Positions 51,591 through 61,222 of a DNA stretch of 64,000 nt are shown here, in pieces. Both the position numbers and the translations under genes were made by a program. The stretch lies in NCBI GenBank assembly GCA_032260385.1, contig JAVVEL010000001.1:124001-188000 (forward strand). Direction: 5' to 3'. Each line of letters begins with the position of its first letter. The stretch's first letter is position 1. The notes beneath the pieces were generated by a model. It searched no databases. It saw nothing but the letters and a program-made list of their open reading frames with translations, and was not told the origin of the DNA. The stretch comes from UBA9300 sp032260385 (GTDB lineage Bacteria; Bacteroidota; Bacteroidia; Bacteroidales; VadinHA17).

Positions 51591-53150
51591 GTGATAAGCA
51601 GGGATTTAATAATAGACTCGGGTCCGAAGGAAATATCCATCGCGTTGCTTGAGCAAAAACAGCTCGTTGAGCTTAACAAGGAAAAGAAAGATATAAAGTA
51701 TGCCGTCGGGGATATTTATCTTGGGAAAGTAAAAAAGATAATGCCCGGACTGAATGCCGCATTTATCAATGTCGGGTATGAACGTGATGCCTTCCTGCAT
51801 TATCTTGACCTGGGAGCCCAGTTCCGTTCCCTCCATAAATATTATGACTTAGCCCTCAAAAGAAAGGGGAAGTTAATACCGGTTCAAAAATTTAAAAATG
51901 AACCTGATATCAATAAGGATGGAAAAATATCTGATGTACTCAAGACAGGACAAACAGTTATAGTCCAGGTTACCAAAGAGCCGATCTCAACAAAGGGACC
52001 AAGACTGGGTTCTGAAATTTCCATTGCCGGAAGAAACCTTGTACTTCTTCCCTTTTCTGATAAAGTATCGGTATCAACCAAGATAGAGAGCGCCGAGGAG
52101 AAAAGCAGGCTTAAAGCTCTTATACAGAGCATAAAGCCTAAAAATTACGGTGTAATAATACGAACGGTAGCCGAAGGTAAAAAGGTTGCAACACTGGATT
52201 CTGAATTGAGAGACCTGGTTGAACGCTTTGAGAAAGCCTTTAATGGTCTCCATAGAGATATTTCCAAGCCAAAACTTTTTATAAGGGAGCTGAACCTTAC
52301 AAATGCCATTATCAGGGATATCCTCAATGTGAGCTTTACCAGCATTACCGTTAATGATCATGTACTTGCTGCCGAAATAAAACAGTACGTGAGGGAAATA
52401 GCACCGGATAAGGAAAAGATTGTAAGGATATATAAAGGGGAAAGCCCCATCTTCGATCATTTTGGTGTCACAAAACAAATAAAGACGCTGTTTGGTAAAA
52501 CAGTGTCATTCAAACACGGGTCCTATCTCATTATTGAACATACCGAAGCATTGCATGTGATAGATGTAAACAGCGGCAACAGATCGAAGGCCGATTCCGA
52601 CCAGGAAACAAATGCCTTGCAGGTGAATCTTGAAGCAGCAAAAGAGATTGCCAGGCAGCTCAGACTCAGGGATATGGGAGGAATAATAGTTATCGATTTC
52701 ATAGATATGCAATCCAACGAGCACAGGCAAAAGCTCTTCGATACTATGAAGGAAATAATGGCTGATGACCGTACCAGACATAATATACTCCCGCTCAGTA
52801 AATATGGCCTGATGCAGATAACTCGCCAGAGGGTGAGACCTGAAATGGATATAAGCGTTGAGGAAAAATGCCCTGCCTGTATCGGTACCGGTAAAATAGG
52901 ACCTTCATTACTCTACATAGAAAGAATAGAGGATGACCTGAAAATGATACTCGAAAAAGTAAAAACAAGAAATTTCATTCTCAAGATACACCCTTTTGTT
53001 GCGGCCTACCTCACGAAAGGATTCAGGCCTGAATATCGTAAAATGGCAAAAAGAAATAATTGCAAAATTGAAGTCAGACCCATAAACTCATTTAATTTCC
53101 TTGAGTACAGGTTTACAGATAAATTCGGTGATGAGATCGACCTGGCTTAA
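51591..53150 (+). CDS. rng: Ribonuclease E/G family endoribonuclease
   Basis: 519 residues. The GTG at 51591 is the only suitable start (VISRDLIIDSGPKEISIALLE); the overlapping ATG is out of frame. The S1-type RNA-binding domain spans about 35-130 (GDIYLGKVKKIMPGLNAAFINVGYERDAFLHYLDL). The RNase H-like and DNase I-like domains carry the catalytic aspartates in VIDVNSGNRS and VIDFIDMQ. The zinc link is CPACIGTGK. It lacks the long C-terminal scaffold of RNase E, so it is G-like. It processes rRNA and decays mRNA. Confidence 0.95.
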   Translation: MISRDLIIDSGPKEISIALLEQKQLVELNKEKKDIKYAVGDIYLGKVKKIMPGLNAAFINVGYERDAFLHYLDLGAQFRSLHKYYDLALKRKGKLIPVQKFKNEPDINKDGKISDVLKTGQTVIVQVTKEPISTKGPRLGSEISIAGRNLVLLPFSDKVSVSTKIESAEEKSRLKALIQSIKPKNYGVIIRTVAEGKKVATLDSELRDLVERFEKAFNGLHRDISKPKLFIRELNLTNAIIRDILNVSFTSITVNDHVLAAEIKQYVREIAPDKEKIVRIYKGESPIFDHFGVTKQIKTLFGKTVSFKHGSYLIIEHTEALHVIDVNSGNRSKADSDQETNALQVNLEAAKEIARQLRLRDMGGIIVIDFIDMQSNEHRQKLFDTMKEIMADDRTRHNILPLSKYGLMQITRQRVRPEMDISVEEKCPACIGTGKIGPSLLYIERIEDDLKMILEKVKTRNFILKIHPFVAAYLTKGFRPEYRKMAKRNNCKIEVRPINSFNFLEYRFTDKFGDEIDLA

Positions 53151-53244
53151 TAACCTTTACGTATCATTTAACATTTAGAGATTTTTATTGTTTCATATGC
53201 AGACACTGTTTACTAATTTGGGAAACTTAAAAAGATATTAGACG

Positions 53245-55206
53245 ATGATAAGAAAGATAAGCCTGTTTTTCAGCTTTATATTCATTTCAATTGCATCATT
53301 CACACAGATTTATGACCCTGTTGACTGGTCTTTCTCCTATGAGAAGACAGGAAATCAAAGCTACGACCTGGTTTTTACGGCTGTCATAGAAGAAAAATCA
53401 CATCTTTATTCAATGCATCTTCCTGAGGGAGGACCCATACCAACAAGTTTTACCTTAGAGGAATCAGGTAATTATGAACTTGTCGGGGAAACAAGAGAAA
53501 TGAATGAGGGTGAGATTGTCTTTGATCAGGCCTTTGAGATGGAAATAAAATATTTCAGCGGAGAAGCCGAATTCAGGCAAACGATAAAATCAGATAAGGA
53601 CAATTTCAGTGTCAAAGGATTTGTAAGATATATGGCATGTGATGATGAGAGGTGTTCGCCTCCTCAGGACGTCGACTTTACAATTACGATATCCCAGGGA
53701 GAAAGCACCGGAGTAGCTATTGAAAGTGAAGGGATCAGGACCGGTAATGAAAGGCGCGGACTGACCGGACTTTTCCTTGTTTCATTGGCACTTGGATTGG
53801 CTGCCATAGTCACACCCTGTGTATTTCCCATGATACCAATGACTGTTGCCTTCTTCTCACAGGGATCTGAAAACAGGGGAAAATCATTTATTAAAGCCCT
53901 GATTTTCGCTCTTTCAATAGTCCTGATATATTCTTCACTGGGGATAATAGTGTCTCTCACAAGTGCAGGCGCAGGTTTTGCCAGCACCCTCAGTACTCAC
54001 TGGATTCCAAACTTATTGTTTTTTGCACTCTTTGTCGTTTTCGCTGCTTCCTTTTTCGGAGCCTACGAAATCATTTTACCAAATAAATGGGTCAGCAATG
54101 CCGATTCTAAAGTAGACAGGGGAGGCATGCTTGCTGCTTTCTTTCTTGGTTTAACCACCGTACTGGTTTCGTTTGCATGTACGGGACCTATCGTTGGAGC
54201 CCTCCTGGTTGAAGCGGCAAGCGGTGATGTCCTTCGCCCAACAGTAGGTATGTTTGGCTTTGGCCTTGGATTTGCCATACCTTTTTTCCTGTTTGCACTC
54301 TTCCCGTCGGTGATGAGTAAACTGCCAAAATCGGGAGGCTGGCTTAATTCAGTTAAAGTGACCCTTGGCTTCATTATGCTTGCTTTCAGTATGAAATTTC
54401 TCACCATAATTGATACGGTTTACGGATTAAACATCATTTCAAGAGATTTTTACCTTGCAATATGGATTGTACTGTTCTTCCTGCTGGGCTTCTACCTTAT
54501 GGGAAAGATAAAGTTTGCTCATGACAGTGACGTGAAACATATTGGTGTATTCCGCTTCCTGATTATCATCCTGGTATTTTCCTTTGCAGTATATCTTATT
54601 CCCGGCATGTTCGGGGCACCGCTAAAGGCAGTGTCAGGTCTTCTGCCACCAAAATCTGCCGCCAGTTTCGATCTTGACGCGAACGGGTCACAGCCTGGTA
54701 TTACTGCCCCAGCGGACCTTCCCGGCACCACGGCCGCTTTCTGCTCTGAACCAAAGCATGCCGGGAAATTTGAACTGCCATATGGCCTCACCGGTTATTT
54801 TGACCTCGAGCAGGGGCTGGCCTGTGCAAAAGAAAAGAATATGCCTGTCTTTATCGACTTTAAAGGCCATGCCTGCAGTAATTGCAAGGAAATGGAAGCA
54901 AAGGTCTGGTCTGATCCCGAGGTACTCAGACGCCTGAATAATAACTTTGTTATAATAGCACTTTATTGTGACGACAGGACAAGGCTACCTGAGAGTGAGT
55001 GGATCACTTCATCGGTTGATGGTAAGATAAAGAAGACAATAGGACAGATTAATACGAATTATGAGATTGAAATGTTTGGCACAAATACTCAACCTCTTTA
55101 TGCCATAACCGACCATGAGGGCAAGCCCCTTGTTGAGCCCATGGCATTTAATTTAAACATTGCGGAATATATTGAATGGCTTGATGAAGGCTATCAGAAC
55201 TTTTGA
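53245..55206 (+). CDS. DsbD-like thiol:disulfide interchange protein
   Basis: 653 residues: signal peptide (MIRKISLFFSFIFISIASF), N-terminal DsbD-alpha-like domain (about 22-155, CDDERCSPPQDVDFT), and an eight-helix CcdA-type membrane domain with redox cysteines in VTPCVFPMIP and FACTGPIVGAL. The C-terminal thioredoxin-like domain has the active site CSNC (FKGHACSNCKEMEAKVW). It passes electrons from cytoplasmic thioredoxin to periplasmic or envelope proteins. It overlaps the convergent lnt gene by 13 bases. Confidence 0.93.
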   Translation: MIRKISLFFSFIFISIASFTQIYDPVDWSFSYEKTGNQSYDLVFTAVIEEKSHLYSMHLPEGGPIPTSFTLEESGNYELVGETREMNEGEIVFDQAFEMEIKYFSGEAEFRQTIKSDKDNFSVKGFVRYMACDDERCSPPQDVDFTITISQGESTGVAIESEGIRTGNERRGLTGLFLVSLALGLAAIVTPCVFPMIPMTVAFFSQGSENRGKSFIKALIFALSIVLIYSSLGIIVSLTSAGAGFASTLSTHWIPNLLFFALFVVFAASFFGAYEIILPNKWVSNADSKVDRGGMLAAFFLGLTTVLVSFACTGPIVGALLVEAASGDVLRPTVGMFGFGLGFAIPFFLFALFPSVMSKLPKSGGWLNSVKVTLGFIMLAFSMKFLTIIDTVYGLNIISRDFYLAIWIVLFFLLGFYLMGKIKFAHDSDVKHIGVFRFLIIILVFSFAVYLIPGMFGAPLKAVSGLLPPKSAASFDLDANGSQPGITAPADLPGTTAAFCSEPKHAGKFELPYGLTGYFDLEQGLACAKEKNMPVFIDFKGHACSNCKEMEAKVWSDPEVLRRLNNNFVIIALYCDDRTRLPESEWITSSVDGKIKKTIGQINTNYEIEMFGTNTQPLYAITDHEGKPLVEPMAFNLNIAEYIEWLDEGYQNF

Positions 55207-56780
55207 GGGTCGCGTAATCTTCTGAGCGGAGCTGCTATGAAGGTTATTATGAGAATGAATACTCCGAAGGTGCTAACATACCGTGATATAAAATCTCCAT
55301 TTGTTGAATAAAAGGTCAATTTATTATTAAGCCCGGGAGCATGACTTAATGAACCTTCTTCCCACCAGTTCAGCTGTTTAATTATTTTTCCTTTCTGATC
55401 TATAAAGCATGAAATGCCTGTATTGGCAGCCCTTGCAACTTCTCTTCTGTTCTCAATGGCCCTGATCCTTGCAAACACCAGATGTTGCCTGTAACCTGCA
55501 GTGTTTACCCACCAGCCATCATTGGTAATGATGACTATGAGGTTGGCGCTGTTTCTTATATATTCTGTGATGAAATCGCCATATACCGATTCATAACAGA
55601 TCACGGGGGCAAGCCGGGAAACACCTTCCGAATGAGTGAAAACCGTTCTTTCATCCTGGATCCCGTAACCTGTCATCGTACCTCCAAGGTCGGGTATTAT
55701 TTTCTTCTCAAGAAAGCCGGGCAGGGCTCTTATCTTTTTCTCTATTCCCGGTACCAGTTTCGACTTGTGGTAGAAGCTTACCCCATCATCCTGGCTGATG
55801 TGCAGGGCTGAATTGTAAATTTCGTATATCGGCCCTTCATGGTTTTCACTGTCATAATTTTGAGCTTCCTTCATTGTTGTTGCACCTGTAATAAGGTTTA
55901 AATCTTCATACTTATCCAGGAGTGAATCAATCATCAGGTAATACCTGTTAACGTAAACATCCTTCTCATCAAAGGGGTCATCAATTGCTGTTTCAGGAAG
56001 TATCACCCAATCAGTGCCCGGTGCGATATCATTTACGGCCATTTTCAACATCTTCTGTAGTTGCAGCTCGAAGGGGTAATCACTGAACTTCTCCGAATAG
56101 GGATCTATGTTGGGCTGAACAATCAAGATATCTGACTTTGCTAGAGGCTGATCAGATTTAAAATACTTTAAAAACGAGAAGCCGGAGGGCAGGATAAAGA
56201 GGAAGAGTAATAAGATGATTTGCTTTCCCGGGAATTTACGCTTTTCTTCCAGCCCGGCAATAATAAAGAGTATTGAAAGGTTACACAAAAGTATCCATAA
56301 TGTTCCGCCTGCTACGCCGGTAATGTCATACCATTGAATGAAAGCAATATCGTTTCCCAGGGTGTTTCCGAGGTTTAGCCAGGGGGTGAGAATAATCAGC
56401 CTTGAATTGAGATGCTCCATGATGAGCCAGAAGGTAAGAAGGCTTGTATAGCCGAGGAAGGAAGATGATCTTTTATATATCACCGAAGCCAGCCAGAAGA
56501 CTGCTGACATCAGGAAAGAATTGGCTATTACAGCGTAAACTGCTCCTGCAATGGAAGCATTACGCAACCATGCCATTGTAAGAAGGTTAAATATGATGAA
56601 TCCCGGCAATACCCTTAGGAAGACCAGGCTGCCTGGAGCTTTCTCCTTTACCGTTTCCCGGAAAATGTACAGGAAGGGAACAAGAGCCGCCAGCATTACC
56701 AGTCCTGTTACTTTATCGTGCCAGGCCAGGCTGCCTAGCAAACCACCGGCCAGGGAAATAAGCCATAATTTGTTTTTCAT
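55194..56780 (-). CDS. lnt: Apolipoprotein N-acyltransferase
   Basis: 528 residues from the ATG at 56780 (MKNKLWLISLAGGLLGSLAW). An earlier in-frame start at 56846 lies inside the transporter gene and adds a basic, non-membrane stretch. N-terminal membrane helices are followed by the nitrilase-fold domain with the Glu-Lys-Cys triad: LPETAID, YHKSKLVPG and ICYESVYG. It adds the third acyl chain to lipoproteins, many of which are encoded nearby (GldD, M19 dipeptidase, adaptor). Its start overlaps the EamA gene stop (ATGA). Confidence 0.94.
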   Translation of the reverse strand: MKNKLWLISLAGGLLGSLAWHDKVTGLVMLAALVPFLYIFRETVKEKAPGSLVFLRVLPGFIIFNLLTMAWLRNASIAGAVYAVIANSFLMSAVFWLASVIYKRSSSFLGYTSLLTFWLIMEHLNSRLIILTPWLNLGNTLGNDIAFIQWYDITGVAGGTLWILLCNLSILFIIAGLEEKRKFPGKQIILLLFLFILPSGFSFLKYFKSDQPLAKSDILIVQPNIDPYSEKFSDYPFELQLQKMLKMAVNDIAPGTDWVILPETAIDDPFDEKDVYVNRYYLMIDSLLDKYEDLNLITGATTMKEAQNYDSENHEGPIYEIYNSALHISQDDGVSFYHKSKLVPGIEKKIRALPGFLEKKIIPDLGGTMTGYGIQDERTVFTHSEGVSRLAPVICYESVYGDFITEYIRNSANLIVIITNDGWWVNTAGYRQHLVFARIRAIENRREVARAANTGISCFIDQKGKIIKQLNWWEEGSLSHAPGLNNKLTFYSTNGDFISRYVSTFGVFILIITFIAAPLRRLRDPQKF

Positions 56781-57661
56781 GCTTCCTTTCTTTTTACTTC
56801 GGGTGTTTTCTGTCTTATTGTAAGGTAAACACCTGCGAGAATGCAAATTACCGAAATTATCATAAAAACAGTTATATTCTCACCATCAGCATAGCCCCAC
56901 AGTGTTGATACCAGAGGAGCCAGGTAGGTCACCGATACCGCATAAACGGGCGATGTTCTTATGATCAGGATATTAAAGAGCATCACTGCGATTCCCGACC
57001 CGAAGACAGACAGTATGGATATGAAGCCCAGGTTTCTTAACCAGTTTTCTGTCTCCAGGGCAGGACCGAAATCATTCATCAGCAGTGACAGGCCTGCCAG
57101 CGGCCCGACAATGAAGAAGGCAAGTGATGTAATAACTGCGCCGTTCAGCTTCTTTATCCGGGTAACCTGGTTTGAGCTTATGCCGTAAAAAAGAGTGGCC
57201 AGCACAATTAAAAGCCCCAGGGGATCAAAGGATAATGAGCCCCTGTATAATAAACCGGCTGCTCCTGCCAACCCGAGCATTATGCCTGCTACCTGTCTCC
57301 ACCGTGCACCCCTTCCATAGATTATTATTCCCGTCAAAAGGGTGAAAAGAGGTGTCAGGGCATTGAGCATACCGGCAACCGAGCTGTCTATCCTTCTTTG
57401 TGCGAAAGGATAGAGGAAAGCCGGCAGGGCATTCCCAATAAGGCCTATTATCAAAAGGCTTAAAAAGTTTTGCCTGTTTATCTTTCGTATGTTGCCAATG
57501 GCAAGCGGAAGCAGTACCAGGTAGCTGATAAAAATCCTCAGGGAGGCAATCTGGAGCGAATCAAAGGAGCGAAGACCCTTCTTCATGAGAATAAATGATG
57601 TTCCCCATGTAAGTGAAAGGAGGATGAGTATAGACCAGTTAATGAGCTTATCCCTGAGCAT
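56777..57661 (-). CDS. EamA/DMT-family transporter
   Basis: 294 residues from the ATG at 57661 (MLRDKLINWSILILLSLTWGTSFILMKKGL). An in-frame ATG at 57718 would add a Cys-rich leader that crosses a -7 box TACTTTTG (57670-57677, minus), so it is less likely. Two EamA repeats of five membrane helices each are visible; the second starts near LGLLIVLATLFYGISSNQVTRI. It is probably a metabolite or amino-acid exporter; the substrate is unknown. The last codon overlaps the lnt start. Confidence 0.9.
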   Translation of the reverse strand: MLRDKLINWSILILLSLTWGTSFILMKKGLRSFDSLQIASLRIFISYLVLLPLAIGNIRKINRQNFLSLLIIGLIGNALPAFLYPFAQRRIDSSVAGMLNALTPLFTLLTGIIIYGRGARWRQVAGIMLGLAGAAGLLYRGSLSFDPLGLLIVLATLFYGISSNQVTRIKKLNGAVITSLAFFIVGPLAGLSLLMNDFGPALETENWLRNLGFISILSVFGSGIAVMLFNILIIRTSPVYAVSVTYLAPLVSTLWGYADGENITVFMIISVICILAGVYLTIRQKTPEVKRKEA

Positions 57662-57793
57662 AATGAGGACAAAAGTAATATTTTTCAGACTGCAGATGCA
57701 GAAAGGGTTCTTAAACATAAACTGCTTGATACAATGAAGGCATCAGTTTATCATTGTTTCTATGGCTCTGGTGTAAAAAATTAAGATTTTGAT

Positions 57794-57976
57794 TTAATAA
57801 AGTATCGTGGAATTGTTTTTTGACATGTTTTTTAATACATTTACCATTGTAAGAGAAGGAAATTTACCTTGAATGGTGCTTTTACTGTCCAAAAGCAATT
57901 TTTCCATTCTTTTCATGGCTGCCCCTGGCTTTGCGTCAGGGGCTTCTTTGTTAATCTTTGTTAATAACTGTTCCAT
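57794..57976 (-). CDS. Possible small protein, unknown
   Basis: 60 residues (MEQLLTKINKEAPDAKPGAA at the N-terminus). Composition is protein-like: charged helices and no cysteine. A weak AGAAGGA lies 13 bases before the ATG. However, a stable hairpin lies inside it, no family is recognised, and it stands alone. It may be spurious. Confidence 0.3.
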   Translation of the reverse strand: MEQLLTKINKEAPDAKPGAAMKRMEKLLLDSKSTIQGKFPSLTMVNVLKNMSKNNSTILY

Positions 57977-58014
57977 AATAGCTTGATTCCTTCTGCCCGA
58001 AAGGTCTTTTTACC

Positions 58015-58022
58015 TATTTTTG
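58015..58022 (+). promoter_or_regulatory. Candidate -7 box for the dipeptidase gene
   Basis: TATTTTTG, a TAnnTTTG match, 29 bases before the ATG at 58052; no clear -33. Confidence 0.4.
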
Positions 58023-58051
58023 ATTCTGATTTTTATAATTAAACCAGAATA

Positions 58052-59284
58052 ATGAAAAGTAATCTCTCAATCTTTTTAATTGTCTTTTTGCCATTTATTT
58101 TTTCTTCCTGTGGTGACGAAGAAGCAAGAATAGCAAAGAAAACAGACAGGATGCACAGGACTGTACTTACAGTTGATACACACTGTGATACACCGATGCG
58201 GCTGATGAGGTCCGATTTTGATTTGGGTGTTCGAAATGAGGATGGCTGTGTTGATTTTCCCAGGATGGAAGAAGGAGGGCTGGATGCTGAGTTCCTTGCC
58301 GTATTTATCGGTCAGGGGCCCAGGGATGAGGAAGGATATAAGGATGCTTATGCCAGGGCGGTGGCCACCTTCGAAAAAATATATGAAAATGTGGAAAAGA
58401 ATTCAGAAATTGCTGAGATGGCTTTTACGGTGGAAGATGCCTACCGTATAAAGAAGTCGGGCAAGCGGATCGCTTTCATGGGAGTGGAGAATGGATATCC
58501 TGTGGGTATGGACCTGTCAAAGGTTGAGGAGTTTTATAATCTGGGTGCAAGGTATATAACCCTGTCTCATTCACGGAATAATAATATCTGCGATTCATCC
58601 ACCGACGACCGTGGTGCAGAGCATAACGGCTTATCTGAATTTGGTGAAGATGTTGTACGGGAGATGAACCGTCTGGGTATGATGGTTGATGTATCACACA
58701 TTTCTGATGAGGCATTTTATGACGTTATTAACGTAAGCACGGCTCCCATTATAGCTTCTCATTCATCATGCCGTGCACTGTGTGAGAGTCCGCGTAACCT
58801 CGATGACGATATGTTAATGATGCTTAAGGAAAATGGAGGTGTTATTCAGATCTGCATCCTCAGCAGCTACCTGAAGCAACCTGAACCAAACCCTGTTCTT
58901 GAAGAAAAACTGGCTGAGATACGTGAGAAATATAATGATTTTGAGGGGCTCTCTGAAGGAGAGATGGAAATAGCCCGGAGGGAGTATTATGAAGTAAGGA
59001 ACAAGTACCGCAAACTGGCCACGGTGGAGGATGCTGTTGACCATATTGATCACGTGGTCCAGCTAATAGGTATTGATCATGTTGGTGTAGGGACCGACTT
59101 TGACGGTGGCGGGGGTGTTGAAGGCTTGATGGATGTATCACAGATGAAAAATCTCACCCATGAATTAATAAGACGGGGCTATTCAAAGTCTGATATAGAA
59201 AAAATCTGGGGAGCTAATGTAATGAGGGTCTTGCGTGATAACGAAAAACAGGCAGAGAAAACACGCCTGGAAGCGGGAGCCTGA
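58052..59284 (+). CDS. Membrane dipeptidase (M19 family) lipoprotein
   Basis: 410 residues. The lipoprotein signal ends FIFSSCGD (Cys at about 20). Amidohydrolase metal ligands of the renal dipeptidase family are present: VDTHCDTP, the bridging glutamate in GVENGYPVG, VDVSHIS, IIASHSSCRAL and GTDFDGGGG. It hydrolyses dipeptides, possibly also D-amino-acid containing ones. It is likely on the periplasmic or outer face. Its stop abuts the stop of the convergent VOC gene. Confidence 0.94.
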   Translation: MKSNLSIFLIVFLPFIFSSCGDEEARIAKKTDRMHRTVLTVDTHCDTPMRLMRSDFDLGVRNEDGCVDFPRMEEGGLDAEFLAVFIGQGPRDEEGYKDAYARAVATFEKIYENVEKNSEIAEMAFTVEDAYRIKKSGKRIAFMGVENGYPVGMDLSKVEEFYNLGARYITLSHSRNNNICDSSTDDRGAEHNGLSEFGEDVVREMNRLGMMVDVSHISDEAFYDVINVSTAPIIASHSSCRALCESPRNLDDDMLMMLKENGGVIQICILSSYLKQPEPNPVLEEKLAEIREKYNDFEGLSEGEMEIARREYYEVRNKYRKLATVEDAVDHIDHVVQLIGIDHVGVGTDFDGGGGVEGLMDVSQMKNLTHELIRRGYSKSDIEKIWGANVMRVLRDNEKQAEKTRLEAGA

Positions 59285-60373
59285 TTAATTATCCTTTTTT
59301 TCCTTTACCCTTGAGTATCTCAGTGTTTTAATGATCCATGAGGGGAGTCTTTTTTCCGGCCTTCTCTTACTGAGGTCGATATACCAGCCAAGCTTTTTGA
59401 TTATTGGTATTTTCAATGTCTCAACGAATTCAATAAGGGTCCCGTCAGGGTCTTCGATATAGGCAAAATGGCCTGCCGCTTCGCCCATGTCAAAGCCGTT
59501 TACATCATGGCTTTTTTTACTGTCAACCGTAAATCCGTGTCCTTCCTTAAGGCAATGTTCTTTGAGCTGGTCCATACCCTTTACATCATAGCACAGGTGT
59601 ATAAATCCCGGATCACCCCAGTAACGATCCTCAAATATCCTGGAAGGTTTTCTGCCCCTGACACTTATGAGTTCTATTACGCTGTTTCCGAATAACTTGC
59701 TGAAAGCACCACGGAAAGGCTTGCTCTGCTCCAGCAATACTCTCCTGAATTCCCGGCCACCTCCTGGCAGTACATTAAAATCGTTAAAAACACCCGACTT
59801 ATCATATATCAGCCTGTCATAGCCAAGGATACCCGAGTATACTTTCATTGATTTTTCTATATCCGTTACCCCTATCACCGCTCCGTAAGCTCCGCCGTTT
59901 ACCTTTCTTTCATTCAGGAACCAGTCTGAAGCTTGAACAAACTGGAAAAGGTTATTATAGGGATCCTTAATAAAGAAGGTTCTTCTTCCCAGGGGGTCCT
60001 TAGCCGGATCACCCAGCACCATTGCACCCTTATCCTGGTAATTTTTGAGTGCATCATCAATATTTCTGACTTTCATTTTACAGGCAAAGATTCCCAGGTC
60101 GCCTGCCAGTATTTCCATACTGGCTTCCTGTGGTTGCCTTTCCTTATACTGCCATATCTCGAATCCTCCCCCGCTTTGCAGGTTCATGGCTAGAACAGCA
60201 TGCCTCATCCGTGGCTTGCCCCCGGTATAGGGTAGCATCAGCCTGGCTTCAGCCTCCTCTTCGAAAATGGGAATATCCATGCCAAAAAACTTCCTGTACC
60301 ATTCCCATGCCTCGTGCAGATTCTTAACCCCGACACCCATCTGCTGTATCCCGCTTATTATATAATTTTTCAT
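59285..60373 (-). CDS. Two-domain VOC (glyoxalase/dioxygenase) superfamily protein
   Basis: 362 residues with two vicinal-oxygen-chelate modules: the first about 7-135 (GVGVKNLHEAWEWYRKFFGMDI ... DPYNNLFQFVQ) and the second about 150-320 (GAVIGVTDIEKSMKVYSGILGYDRLIYD ... AYIEDPDGTLIEFVETLKIP). The second holds likely metal ligands in FIHLCYDV and the terminal glutamate. A basic tail follows (RRPEKRLPSWIIKTLRYSRVKEKK). The reaction is unknown. It lies in a minus-strand group with an SDR enzyme and an acyltransferase. Confidence 0.82.
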   Translation of the reverse strand: MKNYIISGIQQMGVGVKNLHEAWEWYRKFFGMDIPIFEEEAEARLMLPYTGGKPRMRHAVLAMNLQSGGGFEIWQYKERQPQEASMEILAGDLGIFACKMKVRNIDDALKNYQDKGAMVLGDPAKDPLGRRTFFIKDPYNNLFQFVQASDWFLNERKVNGGAYGAVIGVTDIEKSMKVYSGILGYDRLIYDKSGVFNDFNVLPGGGREFRRVLLEQSKPFRGAFSKLFGNSVIELISVRGRKPSRIFEDRYWGDPGFIHLCYDVKGMDQLKEHCLKEGHGFTVDSKKSHDVNGFDMGEAAGHFAYIEDPDGTLIEFVETLKIPIIKKLGWYIDLSKRRPEKRLPSWIIKTLRYSRVKEKKDN

Positions 60374-60424
60374 TTTTCCGTTTATTCATTATTCCTCTGT
60401 AAATCCTCATCATGCATCCATCTG

Positions 60425-61222
60425 TCAATGAGGCTTTATTCTACCTGCAAAATTAAAGAAAATTGATGGGAAAAACTTCCTGATATACAACATAAAAAGT
60501 TCATTTCCTCCCACGAGGATTTCTCTCCTGTTACGTTCAAGTCCCCTGAGTATTATCCTGGCTGCCTTTTCAGGAGATATTCCTTTAGCCTGCCCGGCAT
60601 CCATTTTACCATGCTTTTCCCCTGAGGCGGTTAAGGCATTGTATGAAATATTCGTCCTTACCCTGCCCGGTATTATTACAGAGGCTTTCACATTGTGTTC
60701 TTTGTTTTCAATGTGAAGGGTCTCAAAAAAACCATGGAGGGCTTGCTTTGAGGCGGAATAGGCTGACCTGAGAGGAAAGCCAAACCTCCCTGATATACTG
60801 CTGGTTGCCATAATATGACCTGAACCCTGCCCTATCATGTAGGGCAGTACAGCTTTGCTCAGGGCAATGGTCCCAAAATAATTGATCTCCATTATCTGCC
60901 TGTCGAGCCACAGGGGTGTTTCAACAATTTTTGACCTCTGGCTTACCCCGCCTATATTTAAAAGTACGTCAATTTGCCCGTGCCTTTTAATCTGTTCTGC
61001 TACAATAAGGTCAATATTGTTCGTTGCAGCAAGATCAAAAACACAGGTAGTCAGCATATGTTCTTTATCCGCCGGACACCTTTCTCTTACCACATCCAGT
61101 TCATCTTCCCTGTTTGATGAGGCTATAATCCTTGCACCACGGTTCAGAAGCTCGTAAACAAGTGCCTCACCTATGCCTGATGATGCACCGGTAACCCAGA
61201 ATACCTTATTATTGTATTTCAT
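60425..61222 (-). CDS. SDR-family oxidoreductase
   Basis: 265 residues. It has the Rossmann glycine motif (TGASSGIGEAL), the NNAG region present as NIGG, the catalytic Asn in MEINYFGTIALSKA, Ser in ATSSISGRFG, and YSASK. The C-terminal part (GNELFMLYIRKFFPSIFFNFAGRI) is hydrophobic and may touch the membrane, as in DHRS7-like or lipid-linked SDRs. Its 5' end overlaps the acyltransferase 3' end by 14 bases, suggesting a joint role in lipid metabolism. Confidence 0.88.
   Translation of the reverse strand: MKYNNKVFWVTGASSGIGEALVYELLNRGARIIASSNREDELDVVRERCPADKEHMLTTCVFDLAATNNIDLIVAEQIKRHGQIDVLLNIGGVSQRSKIVETPLWLDRQIMEINYFGTIALSKAVLPYMIGQGSGHIMATSSISGRFGFPLRSAYSASKQALHGFFETLHIENKEHNVKASVIIPGRVRTNISYNALTASGEKHGKMDAGQAKGISPEKAARIILRGLERNRREILVGGNELFMLYIRKFFPSIFFNFAGRIKPH

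Larger units (their letters stand above)
57662..58051. other. Intergenic region before the dipeptidase gene
   Basis: 390 bases. It contains a -7 box for the EamA gene (57670-57677, minus), a doubtful 60-codon ORF (57794-57976, minus), a 7-bp hairpin GCCCCTG/CAGGGGC (57921-57943), a tandem TTTGTTAAT pair (about 57948-57966) and a -7 box for the dipeptidase gene (58015-58022, plus). Confidence 0.6.

Noticed and set aside
57948..57967. TTTGTTAAT tandem and GTTAATAAC (also in the 28100 palindrome) as replication-origin boxes
   Set aside because: No dnaA, dnaN or box cluster is nearby; short AT-rich matches like these are expected by chance.
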